DNA of 64,000 nt from Providencia heimbachae ATCC 35613 (GCF_001655055.1 NZ_LXEW01000026.1:1-64000); one strand, 5' to 3'; counted from the stretch's first letter, positions 9,304-19,142 are shown. Numbers and translations are program-made. The notes: a model not told the origin generated them from the sequence alone.

Positions 9304-9927
9304 TCAAATTTTTTTATATAATGGTGCTATCATCTTAGCCATTATATTTTTATATCGATAAAAAATAGCCGCACTAACCATAATAAAATATAAAACAGGC
9401 TCAGGGGTCATTGTTTTCATCGATAAGATATAGTGAAGAATAACAAGCAACATAGTTGGATACAGTAAAGTATGGATCCTTTTCCACCAATGGCCTAACC
9501 GAATACGGACCCCATTAAATGAGCTAATTGCCATTAAAAATAAGCTTAGCCAACAAATTGCCCCGATCACTAAATATACACGAGAAAAAACCTCTGAGAA
9601 AAATAGTGATAAATTATCCCAGCCAATTTCAAGAAACAAATAACTGCATAAGTGTAATAGTGCCCAAAAAAAACACCATAACCCTAACAACTTCCGTGTC
9701 TGAAATAGAATGTTTAAGCGTAAGAAATATGCCAACATCGGGATCAGGCTGATAACTAAAAGTAACCTGAGTGCCGTTATCCCAGTAAAATGCTGAATAT
9801 CCTTGGCTGGATCCGCACCTAAAAGTTGGTTATTAATCGCAAAAATCAACCAAAGCAAAGGACACAGTGCAGCAAAATGCAACATTGTTTTAAGACTGAA
9901 TATTGCTACCCGACCTTCCCTGTTCAT
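9304..9927 (-). CDS. msrQ: MsrQ, heme-binding membrane subunit of periplasmic methionine sulfoxide reductase
   Basis: MsrQ (formerly YedZ) takes electrons from the respiratory chain to MsrP. The 207-residue protein is a polytopic membrane protein with about six hydrophobic helices and conserved histidines for heme ligation (LLHLCSYLFLEIG; WKRIHTLLYPTMLLVILHYI). Length matches the family (about 200-211). Its ATG overlaps the msrP stop by one base (TAATG), so the two are translationally coupled on the minus strand. It converges with copZ. Confidence 0.93.
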   Translation of the reverse strand: MNREGRVAIFSLKTMLHFAALCPLLWLIFAINNQLLGADPAKDIQHFTGITALRLLLVISLIPMLAYFLRLNILFQTRKLLGLWCFFWALLHLCSYLFLEIGWDNLSLFFSEVFSRVYLVIGAICWLSLFLMAISSFNGVRIRLGHWWKRIHTLLYPTMLLVILHYILSMKTMTPEPVLYFIMVSAAIFYRYKNIMAKMIAPLYKKI

Positions 9928-10937
9928 TAAAAAAATCTCCGCAAATCCATGCCCTTATATAAATCGGCAACTTGCTCACCGTAACCATTAAATAGCAACG
10001 TAGGCTGTCGACTAACTTGCCCAAAACCGCCAGAACCAATAAAACGCTCTGTGGCTTGTGACCAACGAGGATGACTGACTTGCGGATTTACATTTGCAAA
10101 GAAACCATATTCACTTGGCGCAGAAAGGTTCCATGTTGTCGGGGGGATAGACTCCATTAAACGGATCTTCACAATCGACTTAATTCCCTTAAAACCATAT
10201 TTCCACGGAACAACAAGGCGGATGGGGGCGCCATTTTGATTCGGTAATGATTTTCCATACACCCCTGTTGCTAATAGCGTCAGTGGATTCATCGCTTCAT
10301 CTATGCGTAAGCCTTCAACGTATGGATATGGCAACCCTCCCCCAATAAAGCGACTCTTTTGGCCTGGCATTTCCTCAGGTGCATAGCGGGTTTCAAAAGC
10401 AACATATTTTGCTTTACTCGTGGGTTCGACTAATGAAAGTAACTTCGCTAATGGGAAGCCAACCCATGGGATAGCCATCGACCATGCCTCAACACAACGC
10501 ATACGATAAATACGCTCTTCCAGTGCAAATTTGTTTTGAATATCATCTAAATTTAACGTCATTGGACGGTTAACTTCTCCATCAATGGTCACGGTCCATT
10601 CATCTGTTTTCATCGTATGAGCATATTCTGCCGGATCCGATTTATTCAAACCAAATTCATAAAAATTGTTGTATCCCGTCACTTTATCTTCTGGCGTTAA
10701 TGTGAGTTGAGATTGATATTCTTCAGGTTGAATAAATATCAGTGTCTTTCTTTCAATCTGTGGAATAGCGGGTTTTTCATCACCACTAAACCATGAAAAT
10801 AAATCTGCCTTTACGGCTGAGGATATTGCAACACCCGAAACACCAAGTCCTAATAACTTGAGTAGCTTTCTTCGCTTCATAAAAAATACAGATTCGGGGG
10901 TAACGTCAGATGAATTTATTTTCTCAGACTTTTTCAT
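9927..10937 (-). CDS. msrP: MsrP, periplasmic molybdopterin methionine sulfoxide reductase
   Basis: MsrP (YedY) repairs oxidised methionines in periplasmic proteins, for example after hypochlorous acid stress. The ATG at 10937 has a GGAGAG site upstream and gives 336 residues; an ATG four codons earlier is possible. A twin-arginine signal is visible ([15 protein letters not shown] followed by a hydrophobic stretch ending SSAVKA). The mature protein has the sulfite-oxidase fold with the molybdenum-ligating cysteine in [10 protein letters not shown] and the cofactor-binding stretches around [11 protein letters not shown] and [13 protein letters not shown]. It is very close to the E. coli protein along its length. 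It is co-transcribed with msrQ and lies downstream of hprRS, its known regulators in E. coli. Confidence 0.96.
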   Translation of the reverse strand: MKKSEKINSSDVTPESVFFMKRRKLLKLLGLGVSGVAISSAVKADLFSWFSGDEKPAIPQIERKTLIFIQPEEYQSQLTLTPEDKVTGYNNFYEFGLNKSDPAEYAHTMKTDEWTVTIDGEVNRPMTLNLDDIQNKFALEERIYRMRCVEAWSMAIPWVGFPLAKLLSLVEPTSKAKYVAFETRYAPEEMPGQKSRFIGGGLPYPYVEGLRIDEAMNPLTLLATGVYGKSLPNQNGAPIRLVVPWKYGFKGIKSIVKIRLMESIPPTTWNLSAPSEYGFFANVNPQVSHPRWSQATERFIGSGGFGQVSRQPTLLFNGYGEQVADLYKGMDLRRFF

Positions 10938-11090
10938 TATTCTCTCCATTACTTAACATCAAATAAGCAACTCATCAAAGCAGCATGAATTAAATGAGAG
11001 AAAGATTTCACCTTAAGCCGAATGTTAAAATGACTCTTTCTTTTCGATAATTTCATTTATACCCAAATCAAAAGCAAAAGAGCTGACAAG

Positions 11091-11112
11091 AAGATGACAA
11101 ATTTGTCATCTT
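11091..11112. promoter_or_regulatory. Candidate HprR/CusR-type operator
   Basis: A perfect 22-bp palindrome (left arm AAGATGACAAA) lies between the hprS stop and msrP, about 150 bp before the msrP start. Its core ATGACAAATTTGTCAT is close to the E. coli HprR/CusR box CATTACAAAATTGTAATG. It could instead act as a loopless terminator of hprS. Confidence 0.5.
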
Positions 11113-11117
11113 GATTT

Positions 11118-12479
11118 TTACTGTGCTGGAAAAGTCAATGTGACAGTACTGTGCCCTTTATCATGCTCAAATATCACTGAACCGTCATGTAACGCCATAA
11201 TCGCTTTGACTATCGATAATCCTAAACCACTCCCATCAGAGGTTCGTGCATTATCGCCTCGCCAAAAACGCGTAAATATCTCATCACTTTGCAGTAAAAT
11301 TTCTCCCTGATTTAATATACGGATAGATACGTTACCATCATGCAGGGATATCTGAGTCATCACCTCTGTATTGGGATTAGAATATTTGATGGCATTAGAA
11401 ATCACGTTCATTAAAACACGAACTAACAACACACGATCTGCACTAAGCGTTAATGCTGAAGGTTCACACTTTAACCTAATTTGTTTTTCATCTGCATACG
11501 AATCGAATAACTCATACACCTCATTAACCGTATCAAAGACCGACAACGTTTCTCGTTTTATATCGATGTTTTTATTTTCAGCACGAGCAATAAATAGAAT
11601 ACTTTGAATAATCTTTGCTAATTTATCTAATTCCTCAATATTACTGACAATCATTCCTTCGTATTCAGCAATACTTCGTGAACGCTGTAAAACCACTTCA
11701 TTTTGGACTCGGATCGCATTAATTGGCGTTCTTAGCTCATGTGCTAAATCATCAGCTAACTGCGTTAATTTAATAAAATCATTTTTCAATCTCGAACGCA
11801 TAATATTCAACGACTCACCCAGATTTTTTAGTTCATTAGGCAGCTGTTCAATATCAATTTGATGACTTAAAGCTTGAAGGTCGGTTTTAACTGTAATTTG
11901 ACTCAGAAACCGAATGTCCTGTAACCCTTTTTTAATTAACCAAAGGCTTAGCAAGCCCATCAATAAAATAGACAGCAGTGAAATAAATAAACTTTTCGCT
12001 AAATATTTCGCTAAAACGCTATTGCGATCAACCGATACTTTTGCCAATACAACCTGAAGTTTGCCAATAGGTGAATTGGTTTCAAAACTCACTGCGGATA
12101 CAGGAATACCTGATGAGGTTAGCCAATGAGATATGCTGTTAACACTTAAAGAATCAATGGCAACCTGTTTTAGGTTCTCAGAAATTAAAATATCAGAATT
12201 TGTGGCAACAATAGTTTTGTTTTCAGCATTTTTTATTTGGATAATATCTTGTCGCATATCCATCATTCGCTGAAAATACATAGGTAATGTTTTGATATCA
12301 ATACCACTAGCAATTAATTTAGCCAGTTGATCTGCACGATTAACCAACAAATTATCATCACGTTCTATTAGCTCATTTTCTAATGAATGATAAAGCACCC
12401 AAGTGACGAGACCAGCATTCACGACCATGAGTGAAATAAAAGAAAGGATCAGCTTAAATCGTAGTGATTTTTTTTTCAT
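11118..12479 (-). CDS. hprS: Sensor histidine kinase HprS-like
   Basis: A 453-residue membrane sensor kinase. It has an N-terminal membrane helix (about 8-27), a periplasmic sensing domain, a second helix (about 165-185), a HAMP-like linker and the dimerisation box with the phospho-accepting histidine (LAHELRTPINAIR, about 247). The ATPase domain has N-box NVISNAIKYSN and G-box GSGLGLSIV. It belongs to the CusS/HprS (YedV) subfamily. The start codon overlaps the hprR stop by four bases. The identification as HprS rather than CusS rests on the strong match of the regulator and on the adjacent msrPQ. Copper genes also lie close by, so a metal signal is not excluded. Confidence 0.85.
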   Translation of the reverse strand: MKKKSLRFKLILSFISLMVVNAGLVTWVLYHSLENELIERDDNLLVNRADQLAKLIASGIDIKTLPMYFQRMMDMRQDIIQIKNAENKTIVATNSDILISENLKQVAIDSLSVNSISHWLTSSGIPVSAVSFETNSPIGKLQVVLAKVSVDRNSVLAKYLAKSLFISLLSILLMGLLSLWLIKKGLQDIRFLSQITVKTDLQALSHQIDIEQLPNELKNLGESLNIMRSRLKNDFIKLTQLADDLAHELRTPINAIRVQNEVVLQRSRSIAEYEGMIVSNIEELDKLAKIIQSILFIARAENKNIDIKRETLSVFDTVNEVYELFDSYADEKQIRLKCEPSALTLSADRVLLVRVLMNVISNAIKYSNPNTEVMTQISLHDGNVSIRILNQGEILLQSDEIFTRFWRGDNARTSDGSGLGLSIVKAIMALHDGSVIFEHDKGHSTVTLTFPAQ

Positions 12480-13147
12480 TTATTTGGCCTATTGAAACGA
12501 TATCCCATGCCTCTGATCGTTTCTATCAACTTGTCTTCATATCCCACATCAATTTTCTTTCTTAACCGGCGAATTGCCACATCAATAATATTGGTATCAC
12601 TTTCAAAATCAATTCCCCACACTTCACTCGCAATTAAGGTTCTCGGCAAAATTTCATCCGTGTGTAATGCGAAAAAAAGAAGTAATGAATACTCTTGACG
12701 GGTCAAAATAATTTGTTTCCCACCACGCTCAACATCATGACGCGTTAAATCTATTTTTAAATCTGCAATTTCAATACAGGTTGTTGATGGTTGATTTACT
12801 TTAAATTGATTTTTGACTCGGGCTAATAATTCTGAAAAAGAAAATGGCTTAACTAAATAATCATTCGCCCCTAATTCAAGCCCTTTAACGCGGTCATCAA
12901 CGGCATCACGAGCAGTAAGACAAATAACAGGCACTGACTTAGATGTGCGCAGTACTTTTAAAATATCCCAGCCGTTCATACCCGGTAACATGATATCTAA
13001 AATCACCAATTGATAATCATTTTCTAATGCAAAATAGAGTCCATCTCTTCCATCAGAAGCCGTATCAACACTGAAACCCGCCTCTTCTAATCCTTTTTTT
13101 ACCCAACTCTGGGTTTTATCATGATCTTCAATCAATAAAATGTTCAT
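12476..13147 (-). CDS. hprR: OmpR-family response regulator HprR-like
   Basis: A 223-residue response regulator with an N-terminal receiver domain (acidic pair E7/D8, phosphorylated D51 in LDIMLPG, lysine in LVKPFSFSE) and a C-terminal winged helix of the OmpR type (RTLIASEVWG, DVAIRRLRKKID, IRGMGYRF). It reads as the orthologue of E. coli HprR (YedW), which with HprS responds to peroxide and hypochlorite and activates msrPQ. It is the first gene of an apparent hprR-hprS-(msrP-msrQ) block. Upstream, ATAAGTAATT (13167-13176) and AATTACTTAT (13201-13210) form an inverted repeat that may be regulatory. Confidence 0.88.
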   Translation of the reverse strand: MNILLIEDHDKTQSWVKKGLEEAGFSVDTASDGRDGLYFALENDYQLVILDIMLPGMNGWDILKVLRTSKSVPVICLTARDAVDDRVKGLELGANDYLVKPFSFSELLARVKNQFKVNQPSTTCIEIADLKIDLTRHDVERGGKQIILTRQEYSLLLFFALHTDEILPRTLIASEVWGIDFESDTNIIDVAIRRLRKKIDVGYEDKLIETIRGMGYRFNRPNK

Positions 13148-13383
13148 GCTGCCTCCCTCTGCTTTGATAAGTAATTTAACTGAATATGCAAATTGATACC
13201 AATTACTTATGTTAAATATCCTAAGATAAAGAAAAGAACATAAGAGAGAGAGTTTAATTAAGTTATTTAAATAATAATATGAACATTATACCTACCCCAT
13301 CACTTAATCTCGGTTAGATTTGGTATAAGTTAGTCGCGCCAAAACGCAAGGTGAGCCTTAAAAATACAGGTCTTTAGATAGAT

Positions 13384-13437
13384 AAAAAAGCCATCGGTTG
13401 ACATCTTGATGCTCTTATTGTGCGAAGGCCGGACTCG
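13384..13437. other. Left attachment site of the leuX island (att core plus degenerate leuX terminator)
   Basis: The 15 bases 13423-13437 (CGAAGGCCGGACTCG) are an exact direct repeat of 37427-37441 inside the 3' half of tRNA-Leu(CAA). Just outside, 13384-13405 resembles the leuX terminator at 37383-37407, with the same spacing to the core. This is what is expected for the chromosomal border left after an element integrates at the tRNA 3' end. Confidence 0.7.
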
Positions 13438-13493
13438 CACATAACACTTAACCTCATGATCTAAATTAAAATATAAAAGTATAAATTTATTTA

Positions 13494-13513
13494 TACCAAC
13501 GCATGTACCAACA
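13494..13513. repeat. Integrase arm-type repeat pair, left end
   Basis: TACCAAC at 13494 and 13506 occurs with a 12-bp period. The same pair with the same period is at 37278-37297 near the integrase start. Matched pairs on the two arms of the core suggest binding sites of the integrase N-terminal domain. Confidence 0.5.
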
Positions 13514-13536
13514 GATGAAATTCTTACTTTTTCTGA

Positions 13537-13650
13537 TGGTTATCTAATACCAGTAATCGTGATGCTGGTGGAACAGCAGAAGCTTATAAGTTATCAGAAA
13601 TTAGTGCCTGTGTAACATCAATATCTTCTCTCCTTCTCGAATACGAATAA
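13537..13650 (+). pseudogene. Possible gene remnant (37 codons, no start)
   Basis: An open stretch following a TGA at 13534 encodes 37 residues rich in small polar residues (NRDAGGTAEAYKLSEIS) and ends in TAA inside a hairpin. It has no start codon of the usual kind. It reads like the C-terminus of a protein truncated during island turnover. I do not recognise the family. Confidence 0.2.
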
Positions 13651-13674
13651 AGGTTAACCAGACCTTTATTCGTA
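13642..13674 (+). terminator. Strong hairpin inside the left island end
   Basis: A perfect 13-bp stem (13642-13654 with 13662-13674) with a 7-base loop overlaps the end of the remnant at 13537. No T-run follows. Apart from this, the remnant and the att repeats, I see no gene between 13148 and 13875. Confidence 0.4.
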
Positions 13675-13875
13675 GCTAGTTCAGAAAAATAAAAGGAGAC
13701 AGTAACTAATATAATTTTTCTTGCGAAGAGGATATGGGTAGTAGTCGACAAAAGTTAACCACTACATGAGAGTTCTTTTAAAACTACGACACTTCCGCTT
13801 TTTTCACGGAACAAACTACTATGAGCGACCAAAGGCGAAAAGCGGCTATTAATAAAAATCCACCCCATTCAGTAA

Positions 13876-14724
<849 letters not shown>

Positions 14725-14789
14725 TTAATTTCCCTATGATTGATATAGCGAAAAAAAAGCAAAGTCTATTTCTCATGACACAACGCGGT

Positions 14790-14852
14790 CTGTCAGATTA
14801 AATTTATTTTTGCGTTACAATTATGTCAGATCAAATCTGAGCTAATACACAT
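14790..14852. repeat. Left copy of a ~63-bp repeat bracketing island genes
   Basis: The core TGTCAGATCAAATCTGAGC (a TCAGAT/ATCTGA hairpin) plus preceding CTGTCAGATTAAATTTA is repeated in the same orientation at 35392-35457. The last 26 bases of the two copies differ at one position. It may mark the ends of a unit that moved together. Confidence 0.55.
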
Positions 14853-14973
14853 ATTAGTTTTCACTACCAAAAATTAACTGGATAGTATTGATACTATCCA
14901 GTCAGACTATCAACTTAATATAAGAAGCTGATTGTAGTGATCTCCGTTTAGGATAGAATGAATACAACTATAA

Positions 14974-15423
14974 TTATTTTCTCCCTGCCACTGACATCTT
15001 CGCCAATTCTGGATTATTAGCCTGAAAGATCGATAGCGGTAATTCAACCTTATGACCATTCTGATCTTCCACAGCTTTGACTACTTCAAACTCAGCGATA
15101 TCCTCACAAGGGATTTCCAATCCAGTAAATGTAGCACGAGTCGCGCTAGAATCACCAAAGGGTTCAACCTCCAGTATCGTATCCCCTAAAACTTTTCCTT
15201 GCCCATCTTTCATTCGTAAGGTCAGTTCAAGCCCCCCAAATTCAGCATGATCTAATCCCATATGGCTACCACCATTATCGAGGGTAAATGAGTAACCGCA
15301 GTAGCCTTGATTAATGAAATTTGAGCTTGTATGAGTAATACTGGCATAACGTTCATCCTCTGCAAATGCGAATGGATTCCATACCAATATACTTAGAGTA
15401 AATAGAACACTTATCTTTTTCAT
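14974..15423 (-). CDS. Secreted IrmA-like protein
   Basis: A 149-residue exported protein with a clear Sec signal peptide (MKKISVLFTLSILVWNPFAFA, cleavage after AFA) and a mature part of about 128 residues with two cysteines (NQGYCGYSFTLD; LEIPCEDIAEFEV) and beta-rich sequence. It resembles the IrmA family (a small fibronectin-III-like secreted protein first described in uropathogenic E. coli), which is also found in CP4-type islands near YeeR/YfjQ genes. The match is by general pattern and context, so it is tentative. It follows another exported protein gene (15479-16042) in the same direction, with a 55-bp gap. Confidence 0.55.
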   Translation of the reverse strand: MKKISVLFTLSILVWNPFAFAEDERYASITHTSSNFINQGYCGYSFTLDNGGSHMGLDHAEFGGLELTLRMKDGQGKVLGDTILEVEPFGDSSATRATFTGLEIPCEDIAEFEVVKAVEDQNGHKVELPLSIFQANNPELAKMSVAGRK

Positions 15424-15478
15424 AATGACTGCCTTAATTAAAAAAATAAGGGCACGTAATTGTGCCCAAAATAGGTAA

Positions 15479-16042
15479 TTATTTTTTCTCTTTCTGCTTG
15501 ATTTTCAAGTACTCTTCTTCGGTAAGATGACCATATGTTGTCATTCTTTCATAGCGTTCCATGTCAGTTTTAACGCCGCCTTGACTCCGGTCTTTTTCTT
15601 TCCAACGTGGACGTTTTTTGCCTGATAATTCTTTTTGTTGGTTCCAATAACCAATCGGGTAGCGTTTGACGATCGTACCGTTGACGCCAATATCAACTGA
15701 CGAATATTGCCCGTTACTAATGTATCCTTTTTGGACATATGCATTGGGGCTACAAGTGCCCGTATCGCGTTGTTGCCAGTTTCCATCTGTTCTTGCCACG
15801 ATATAAAAATCACCAAATGCGCAGCCCGAAGCGGATTTATGATTCAGTACAGCAACATAGTGCTTGGTTGAGCCCACAATCTTACAAGTACTATTTTGGC
15901 TTCCACATACTTGCCATAACGTTTTACCACCATCCCCTTTATATTCCCAAATGGTATCTTTGGGCGGTTGACTGGCAGCGTAGGCTTGTGACGTAATAAA
16001 ACACAATGACGCTAAAGCGGTTACAACTAAATATTTTTTCAT
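15479..16042 (-). CDS. Exported protein of unknown function
   Basis: A 187-residue protein with an N-terminal signal peptide (MKKYLVVTALASLCFITSQAYA). The mature part contains four or five cysteines in the first half (WQVCGSQNSTCKIVG, ASGCAFGDF, DTGTCSPNAY), which could form periplasmic disulfides. A charged, lysine- and glutamate-rich tail (KKRPRWKEKDRSQGG to KIKQKEKK) follows. I do not recognise the family. It is next to the IrmA-like gene and just after the membrane-protein gene at 16200, so these may form a small surface/secretion module of the island backbone. Confidence 0.7.
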   Translation of the reverse strand: MKKYLVVTALASLCFITSQAYAASQPPKDTIWEYKGDGGKTLWQVCGSQNSTCKIVGSTKHYVAVLNHKSASGCAFGDFYIVARTDGNWQQRDTGTCSPNAYVQKGYISNGQYSSVDIGVNGTIVKRYPIGYWNQQKELSGKKRPRWKEKDRSQGGVKTDMERYERMTTYGHLTEEEYLKIKQKEKK

Positions 16043-16199
16043 TTTAAATTCCTTTAAACATAAATAGAGACGTCAACATTGACGCAAAATGAACACCGTC
16101 TAATGGGTGCTTAGTTTTCCCTGATATGGCGTATTCGGTGGTTATCTGGTGAATTGTGAATAAGGCATCCACAATAAAAATTGCTGACCATTCTTAATG

Positions 16200-16667
16200 T
16201 TATGGCTGGCTGGGTAGTCGCACTGAAACCCAGTGACGAATTCGTCTATGAAGATAAAAGGCGATACCGCTGGCAATGAGTAACTCAATCAGCAATATCG
16301 TTGTAGCTGCACCTTCACTAAAACCGAATAGCCAATCGGATGTCATGACAACCAGTATGCTTGAGAGGCCTAACCCGATAATGATAGAAGTGATGATGGC
16401 AACTAATCTCGGGTTGAAACGGATTTTATAATCAATCCCCTTAAAGGCACTCAAAACCCATAAACCCAATTGAGCCAAGAGTTGCGGGATAACCAAAGCC
16501 AAGAGATATAAAACGAAGTAGGTCAATGTGATCCCATACGGGTTCATGATGAGGGCAATAAGCTGGAAATGTGTTAGCAATACGCCAGTGATCCAAAGGC
16601 ATAACAAAATACTAATAACGATAGCTATTCGTTCTAAACCCAGTTGTAAGTGTGAAACGGTTTTCAT
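16200..16667 (-). CDS. Polytopic membrane protein of unknown function
   Basis: A 155-residue protein with four predicted membrane helices: IAIVISILLCLWITGVLL (about 13-32), a strongly hydrophobic stretch around LTYFVLYLLALVIPQLLAQL (47-70), LVAIITSIIIGLGLSSILVV (88-107) and TILLIELLIASGIAFYL (122-138). It ends in a basic segment. No catalytic motif is seen. Similar small membrane proteins accompany YfjR/YeeR-type genes in CP4 islands. It lies 4 bases after a 61-residue zinc-ribbon gene and so is probably co-transcribed with it. Confidence 0.7.
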   Translation of the reverse strand: MKTVSHLQLGLERIAIVISILLCLWITGVLLTHFQLIALIMNPYGITLTYFVLYLLALVIPQLLAQLGLWVLSAFKGIDYKIRFNPRLVAIITSIIIGLGLSSILVVMTSDWLFGFSEGAATTILLIELLIASGIAFYLHRRIRHWVSVRLPSQP

Positions 16668-16671
16668 ATTT

Positions 16672-16857
16672 TCAGGCTTCCTTATGTGATGATGAATTCA
16701 CGGCGTAATGGTTATTTTGGATAGACATGACCCATTCGTGGCCACAATCACGACACATCCAGCCTGAGCCCCATGCAATGATGTCTTGCTCAGAAGAACA
16801 GTGAGGGCAATGTGTTGGATGCGTTGAGTATGCTGCTGGTATGTTTAATAAAGTCAT
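16672..16857 (-). CDS. Small zinc-ribbon protein
   Basis: A 61-residue protein with two CxxC knuckles (HCPHCSS and MCRDCGHEW, about residues 18-21 and 34-37), typical of a treble-clef or zinc-ribbon fold that binds one Zn(II). Nothing else is present. Its start overlaps the stop of the WYL regulator gene by four bases (ATGA), indicating translational coupling. It may be a cofactor of that regulator or of the membrane protein that follows; I see nothing decisive. Confidence 0.75.
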   Translation of the reverse strand: MTLLNIPAAYSTHPTHCPHCSSEQDIIAWGSGWMCRDCGHEWVMSIQNNHYAVNSSSHKEA

Positions 16858-17561
16858 GATGAACTCTTTTCGTTATATGATGGAAAAGGGGTAAGTAATT
16901 GCGATATCAATCGAAAATGAGGTAATGCCGCGATAAAACTGTTCTGTTGTGATAACTGAATAACGTCATTTCGTGGGGTAAACGTGGTATTAAGCGGTTG
17001 AACTTGTTGAATATCGTCTAGCAAAAATACATGAATTTGTTGGTGATATTCCGCCAGCAAGTACCATTGCCCTTCACGGTAAATCAGTTGGTATGGGTAA
17101 AGCGGGTTAAAGCGACGTTCAAGTGTCAACAGATTGATTGCATGTCGCCCGATGATGGCATACACCAATTGATAGAAATGGTCGGCATGTAAAGCGGAAA
17201 TCTTATGCGCGTGATGCCAAATCAAACAAGGGGCATGGGGCTGCTGCGTTAACAGTAAATTTAACAAGCGACTGTCTAACCCCGGAAAAAGTCGGGTCAT
17301 CCCGATTTGTTTCACAAAGGTAAGAATATCTTTATCGCGAAAGGCGTTCAGTGTATTCATCGGTAGACGATAAGTACCTTGCCGACCTTCCACACCGAGA
17401 TAGGCAAGGCGTTCACGTAAATCCCGCTGTAACGTACGCTCTGAAACATTGAATTCTTTGGTTAAATCAATGAGCACGAGATTTTCTCCCGCCATTAAGC
17501 GAGCAATCAGCGCAGAGAGTCGCACTGCCATGCGGTCATATTTTCGGTTGGTTTGAAACAT
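16854..17561 (-). CDS. HTH/WYL-domain transcriptional regulator (YfjR-like)
   Basis: A 235-residue regulator with an N-terminal DeoR-like HTH (LIARLMAGENLVLIDLTKEF followed by VSERTLQRDLRERLAYLG) and a C-terminal WYL-type domain (about 140-220; PYQLIYREGQWYLLAEYHQQIHVF, where the WYL signature appears as WYLLAEY). WYL domains sense nucleotides or nucleic-acid ligands and often control phage-defence or prophage genes. Size and neighbours match YfjR of the E. coli CP4-57 element, where it also sits beside a DUF932 gene. It probably governs island backbone genes. Confidence 0.85.
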   Translation of the reverse strand: MFQTNRKYDRMAVRLSALIARLMAGENLVLIDLTKEFNVSERTLQRDLRERLAYLGVEGRQGTYRLPMNTLNAFRDKDILTFVKQIGMTRLFPGLDSRLLNLLLTQQPHAPCLIWHHAHKISALHADHFYQLVYAIIGRHAINLLTLERRFNPLYPYQLIYREGQWYLLAEYHQQIHVFLLDDIQQVQPLNTTFTPRNDVIQLSQQNSFIAALPHFRLISQLLTPFPSYNEKSSS

Positions 17562-17774
17562 AACGTATTGCTCTCAATAATAGACGTTAAGAAATTACAG
17601 GAGTGAAGGAGTTTAACTTAGGGGAGTGACAGGTTATGTCTGTTAGGAAAAATTCTCATTTAGCTGTTTAATGATAAATAGCTCATGCTAATAAATTGAT
17701 AAATAAGGTTATGATGTTTATTTAGACAATGAGAAAAACGGAGTACGACGACACAACCTGTCGGAGCGGGATAA

Positions 17775-18611
17775 TTAGTTAGGCTGGCGGGGAGCGAGTT
17801 GGTTAAATAATGTCTCTGCCATTACCCATAGTGCTTTATTGAGTTTGATATCACCATCGATGCCATTCACTGCTCGAGTGCGGGAACGTTTACCTTTTGC
17901 CGTTCTGCCTGATAATCCACCTTTAATCAGATTTTCTTGTAAACGTTGGTACACTGTCCAGAGGTCTTCTTTCTTATCCTCAAAACGTCGAGGCTGTAGA
18001 ATTTGCTCTCGCGTGACCGGTTGGAACTCTCCGCCAAAGCGGTAGGTCAACGCTGCTTCAGCAAAGGCTTGCTGGGCTGGTGGGAGTAATAATAACGACT
18101 GCATACTTTCGCGTTTTTCTGCCACTTGCTCAAAGGTATCTAATACCTCATACGCCCCTTCAATGACTTTACTCACCACATCTCCTTTGTGAGGGACCCG
18201 CACTTCCCCCAATACATCGCCATAAATCAGCCCATTCGCACAGACTTGACGAAATAATCCCGGCAGCATTTGATAGCTACTCGAACCATCATGGCTATTG
18301 AGTAAGATGATTTCAGGGACTTGGCTCCCCGTGATTTGGTCATGACGGCGTAATCGAAGCAGATGCTTAGTGTGCTCTCGACGGCGGATATCCCGAACGC
18401 GAGTTTGACATGCAAAAAAGGGCTGGAAGCCTTCTCGTTGCAGGCTTTCTAACAGCGAGGCGGTCGAGATGTAAGTGTATTTTTCACTGCGTGAAGCGTG
18501 TTTTTCTTCGGAGAAAATACTGGGTACAGTGCGAAATAATTCTTCAATAGTGAGTGGGCGGTCACGACGAATACTGTTAGCTGTGCCAAAGCGAGATGCT
18601 AATAAACTCAT
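17775..18611 (-). CDS. DUF932 family protein (YfjQ/YafZ/YkfI-like)
   Basis: A 278-residue DUF932 protein, matching the 270-residue length of the CP4-family members YfjQ, YafZ and YkfI. Recognisable parts are the N-terminal LASRFGTANSIRRDRPLT, the central PEIILLNSHDGSSSYQMLPGLFRQVCANGLIYG and the C-terminal basic stretch GRTAKGKRSRTRAVNGID. The family resembles phage/plasmid-borne proteins of unknown biochemical role, often linked to recombination or gene transfer. It lies 15 bp downstream of the ArdB gene on the same strand, so the two are likely one operon with the GTPase upstream. Confidence 0.9.
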   Translation of the reverse strand: MSLLASRFGTANSIRRDRPLTIEELFRTVPSIFSEEKHASRSEKYTYISTASLLESLQREGFQPFFACQTRVRDIRRREHTKHLLRLRRHDQITGSQVPEIILLNSHDGSSSYQMLPGLFRQVCANGLIYGDVLGEVRVPHKGDVVSKVIEGAYEVLDTFEQVAEKRESMQSLLLLPPAQQAFAEAALTYRFGGEFQPVTREQILQPRRFEDKKEDLWTVYQRLQENLIKGGLSGRTAKGKRSRTRAVNGIDGDIKLNKALWVMAETLFNQLAPRQPN

Positions 18612-18625
18612 GATAAGACTCCGGA

Positions 18626-19051
18626 TTAATCAATAAAATGGAAAATGGCAGCAGACTCGGCATGCTGTAAGGCATACTCACGCAACTGATAAAAGCGGTC
18701 GCACATTACTTCGCTTTCGGTTTTAAACGACCAAATGCTGTACAGAATAAGACACACGGCAATCCCGGCAGCTTGTTGGCTCATCACCGCTTCGTTGCCG
18801 TTGTGGGGATTGAACAGCGTTAGAGTCTCATCTGAGATATCCGGGTAGATAAATGTACCGCCATTACTGAGCGTACCGTACTCCCAATAGCCCCCATGAT
18901 AATCATCGCAAAACTGTCCCATCGTCGTGAATATTACCACTTCAAAGGTGGTCCAGCCTTTCACTCTACCAAAGTGGTTGAGCCAAAAATCAAGGCGTTG
19001 TTCATCAGGAACGAGTGTCATTGTGATAGTGCATTCGGTTGAATTATTCAT
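18626..19051 (-). CDS. Antirestriction protein of the ArdB/KlcA family
   Basis: The ATG at 19051 follows GGAGAC and gives 141 residues, the family length; an in-frame upstream start is less likely. The sequence has the ArdB/KlcA pattern RLDFWLNHFG, the aspartate/tryptophan-rich stretch QFCDDYHGGYWEYGTLSNGG, and TLFNPHNGNEAVMSQQAAGI. ArdB proteins relieve type I restriction in vivo and help plasmids and islands enter a new host; CP4-57 carries the paralogue YfjX. Its place between YfjP- and YfjQ-like genes matches that backbone. Confidence 0.9.
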   Translation of the reverse strand: MNNSTECTITMTLVPDEQRLDFWLNHFGRVKGWTTFEVVIFTTMGQFCDDYHGGYWEYGTLSNGGTFIYPDISDETLTLFNPHNGNEAVMSQQAAGIAVCLILYSIWSFKTESEVMCDRFYQLREYALQHAESAAIFHFID

Positions 19052-19142
19052 AAGTTGAGTCTCCAATAAAAAGAAATAAAAAAGCGCCAATCCCATAAAG
19101 GACTGGCGCTGATTGTGATAAATAATGGGTTAACGTAAGTGG

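Noticed and set aside
13423-13437. A partial second tRNA-Leu gene at the left border
   Set aside because: Only the 3' core and a degenerate terminator are present; no anticodon arm or D-arm, so it is an att remnant.
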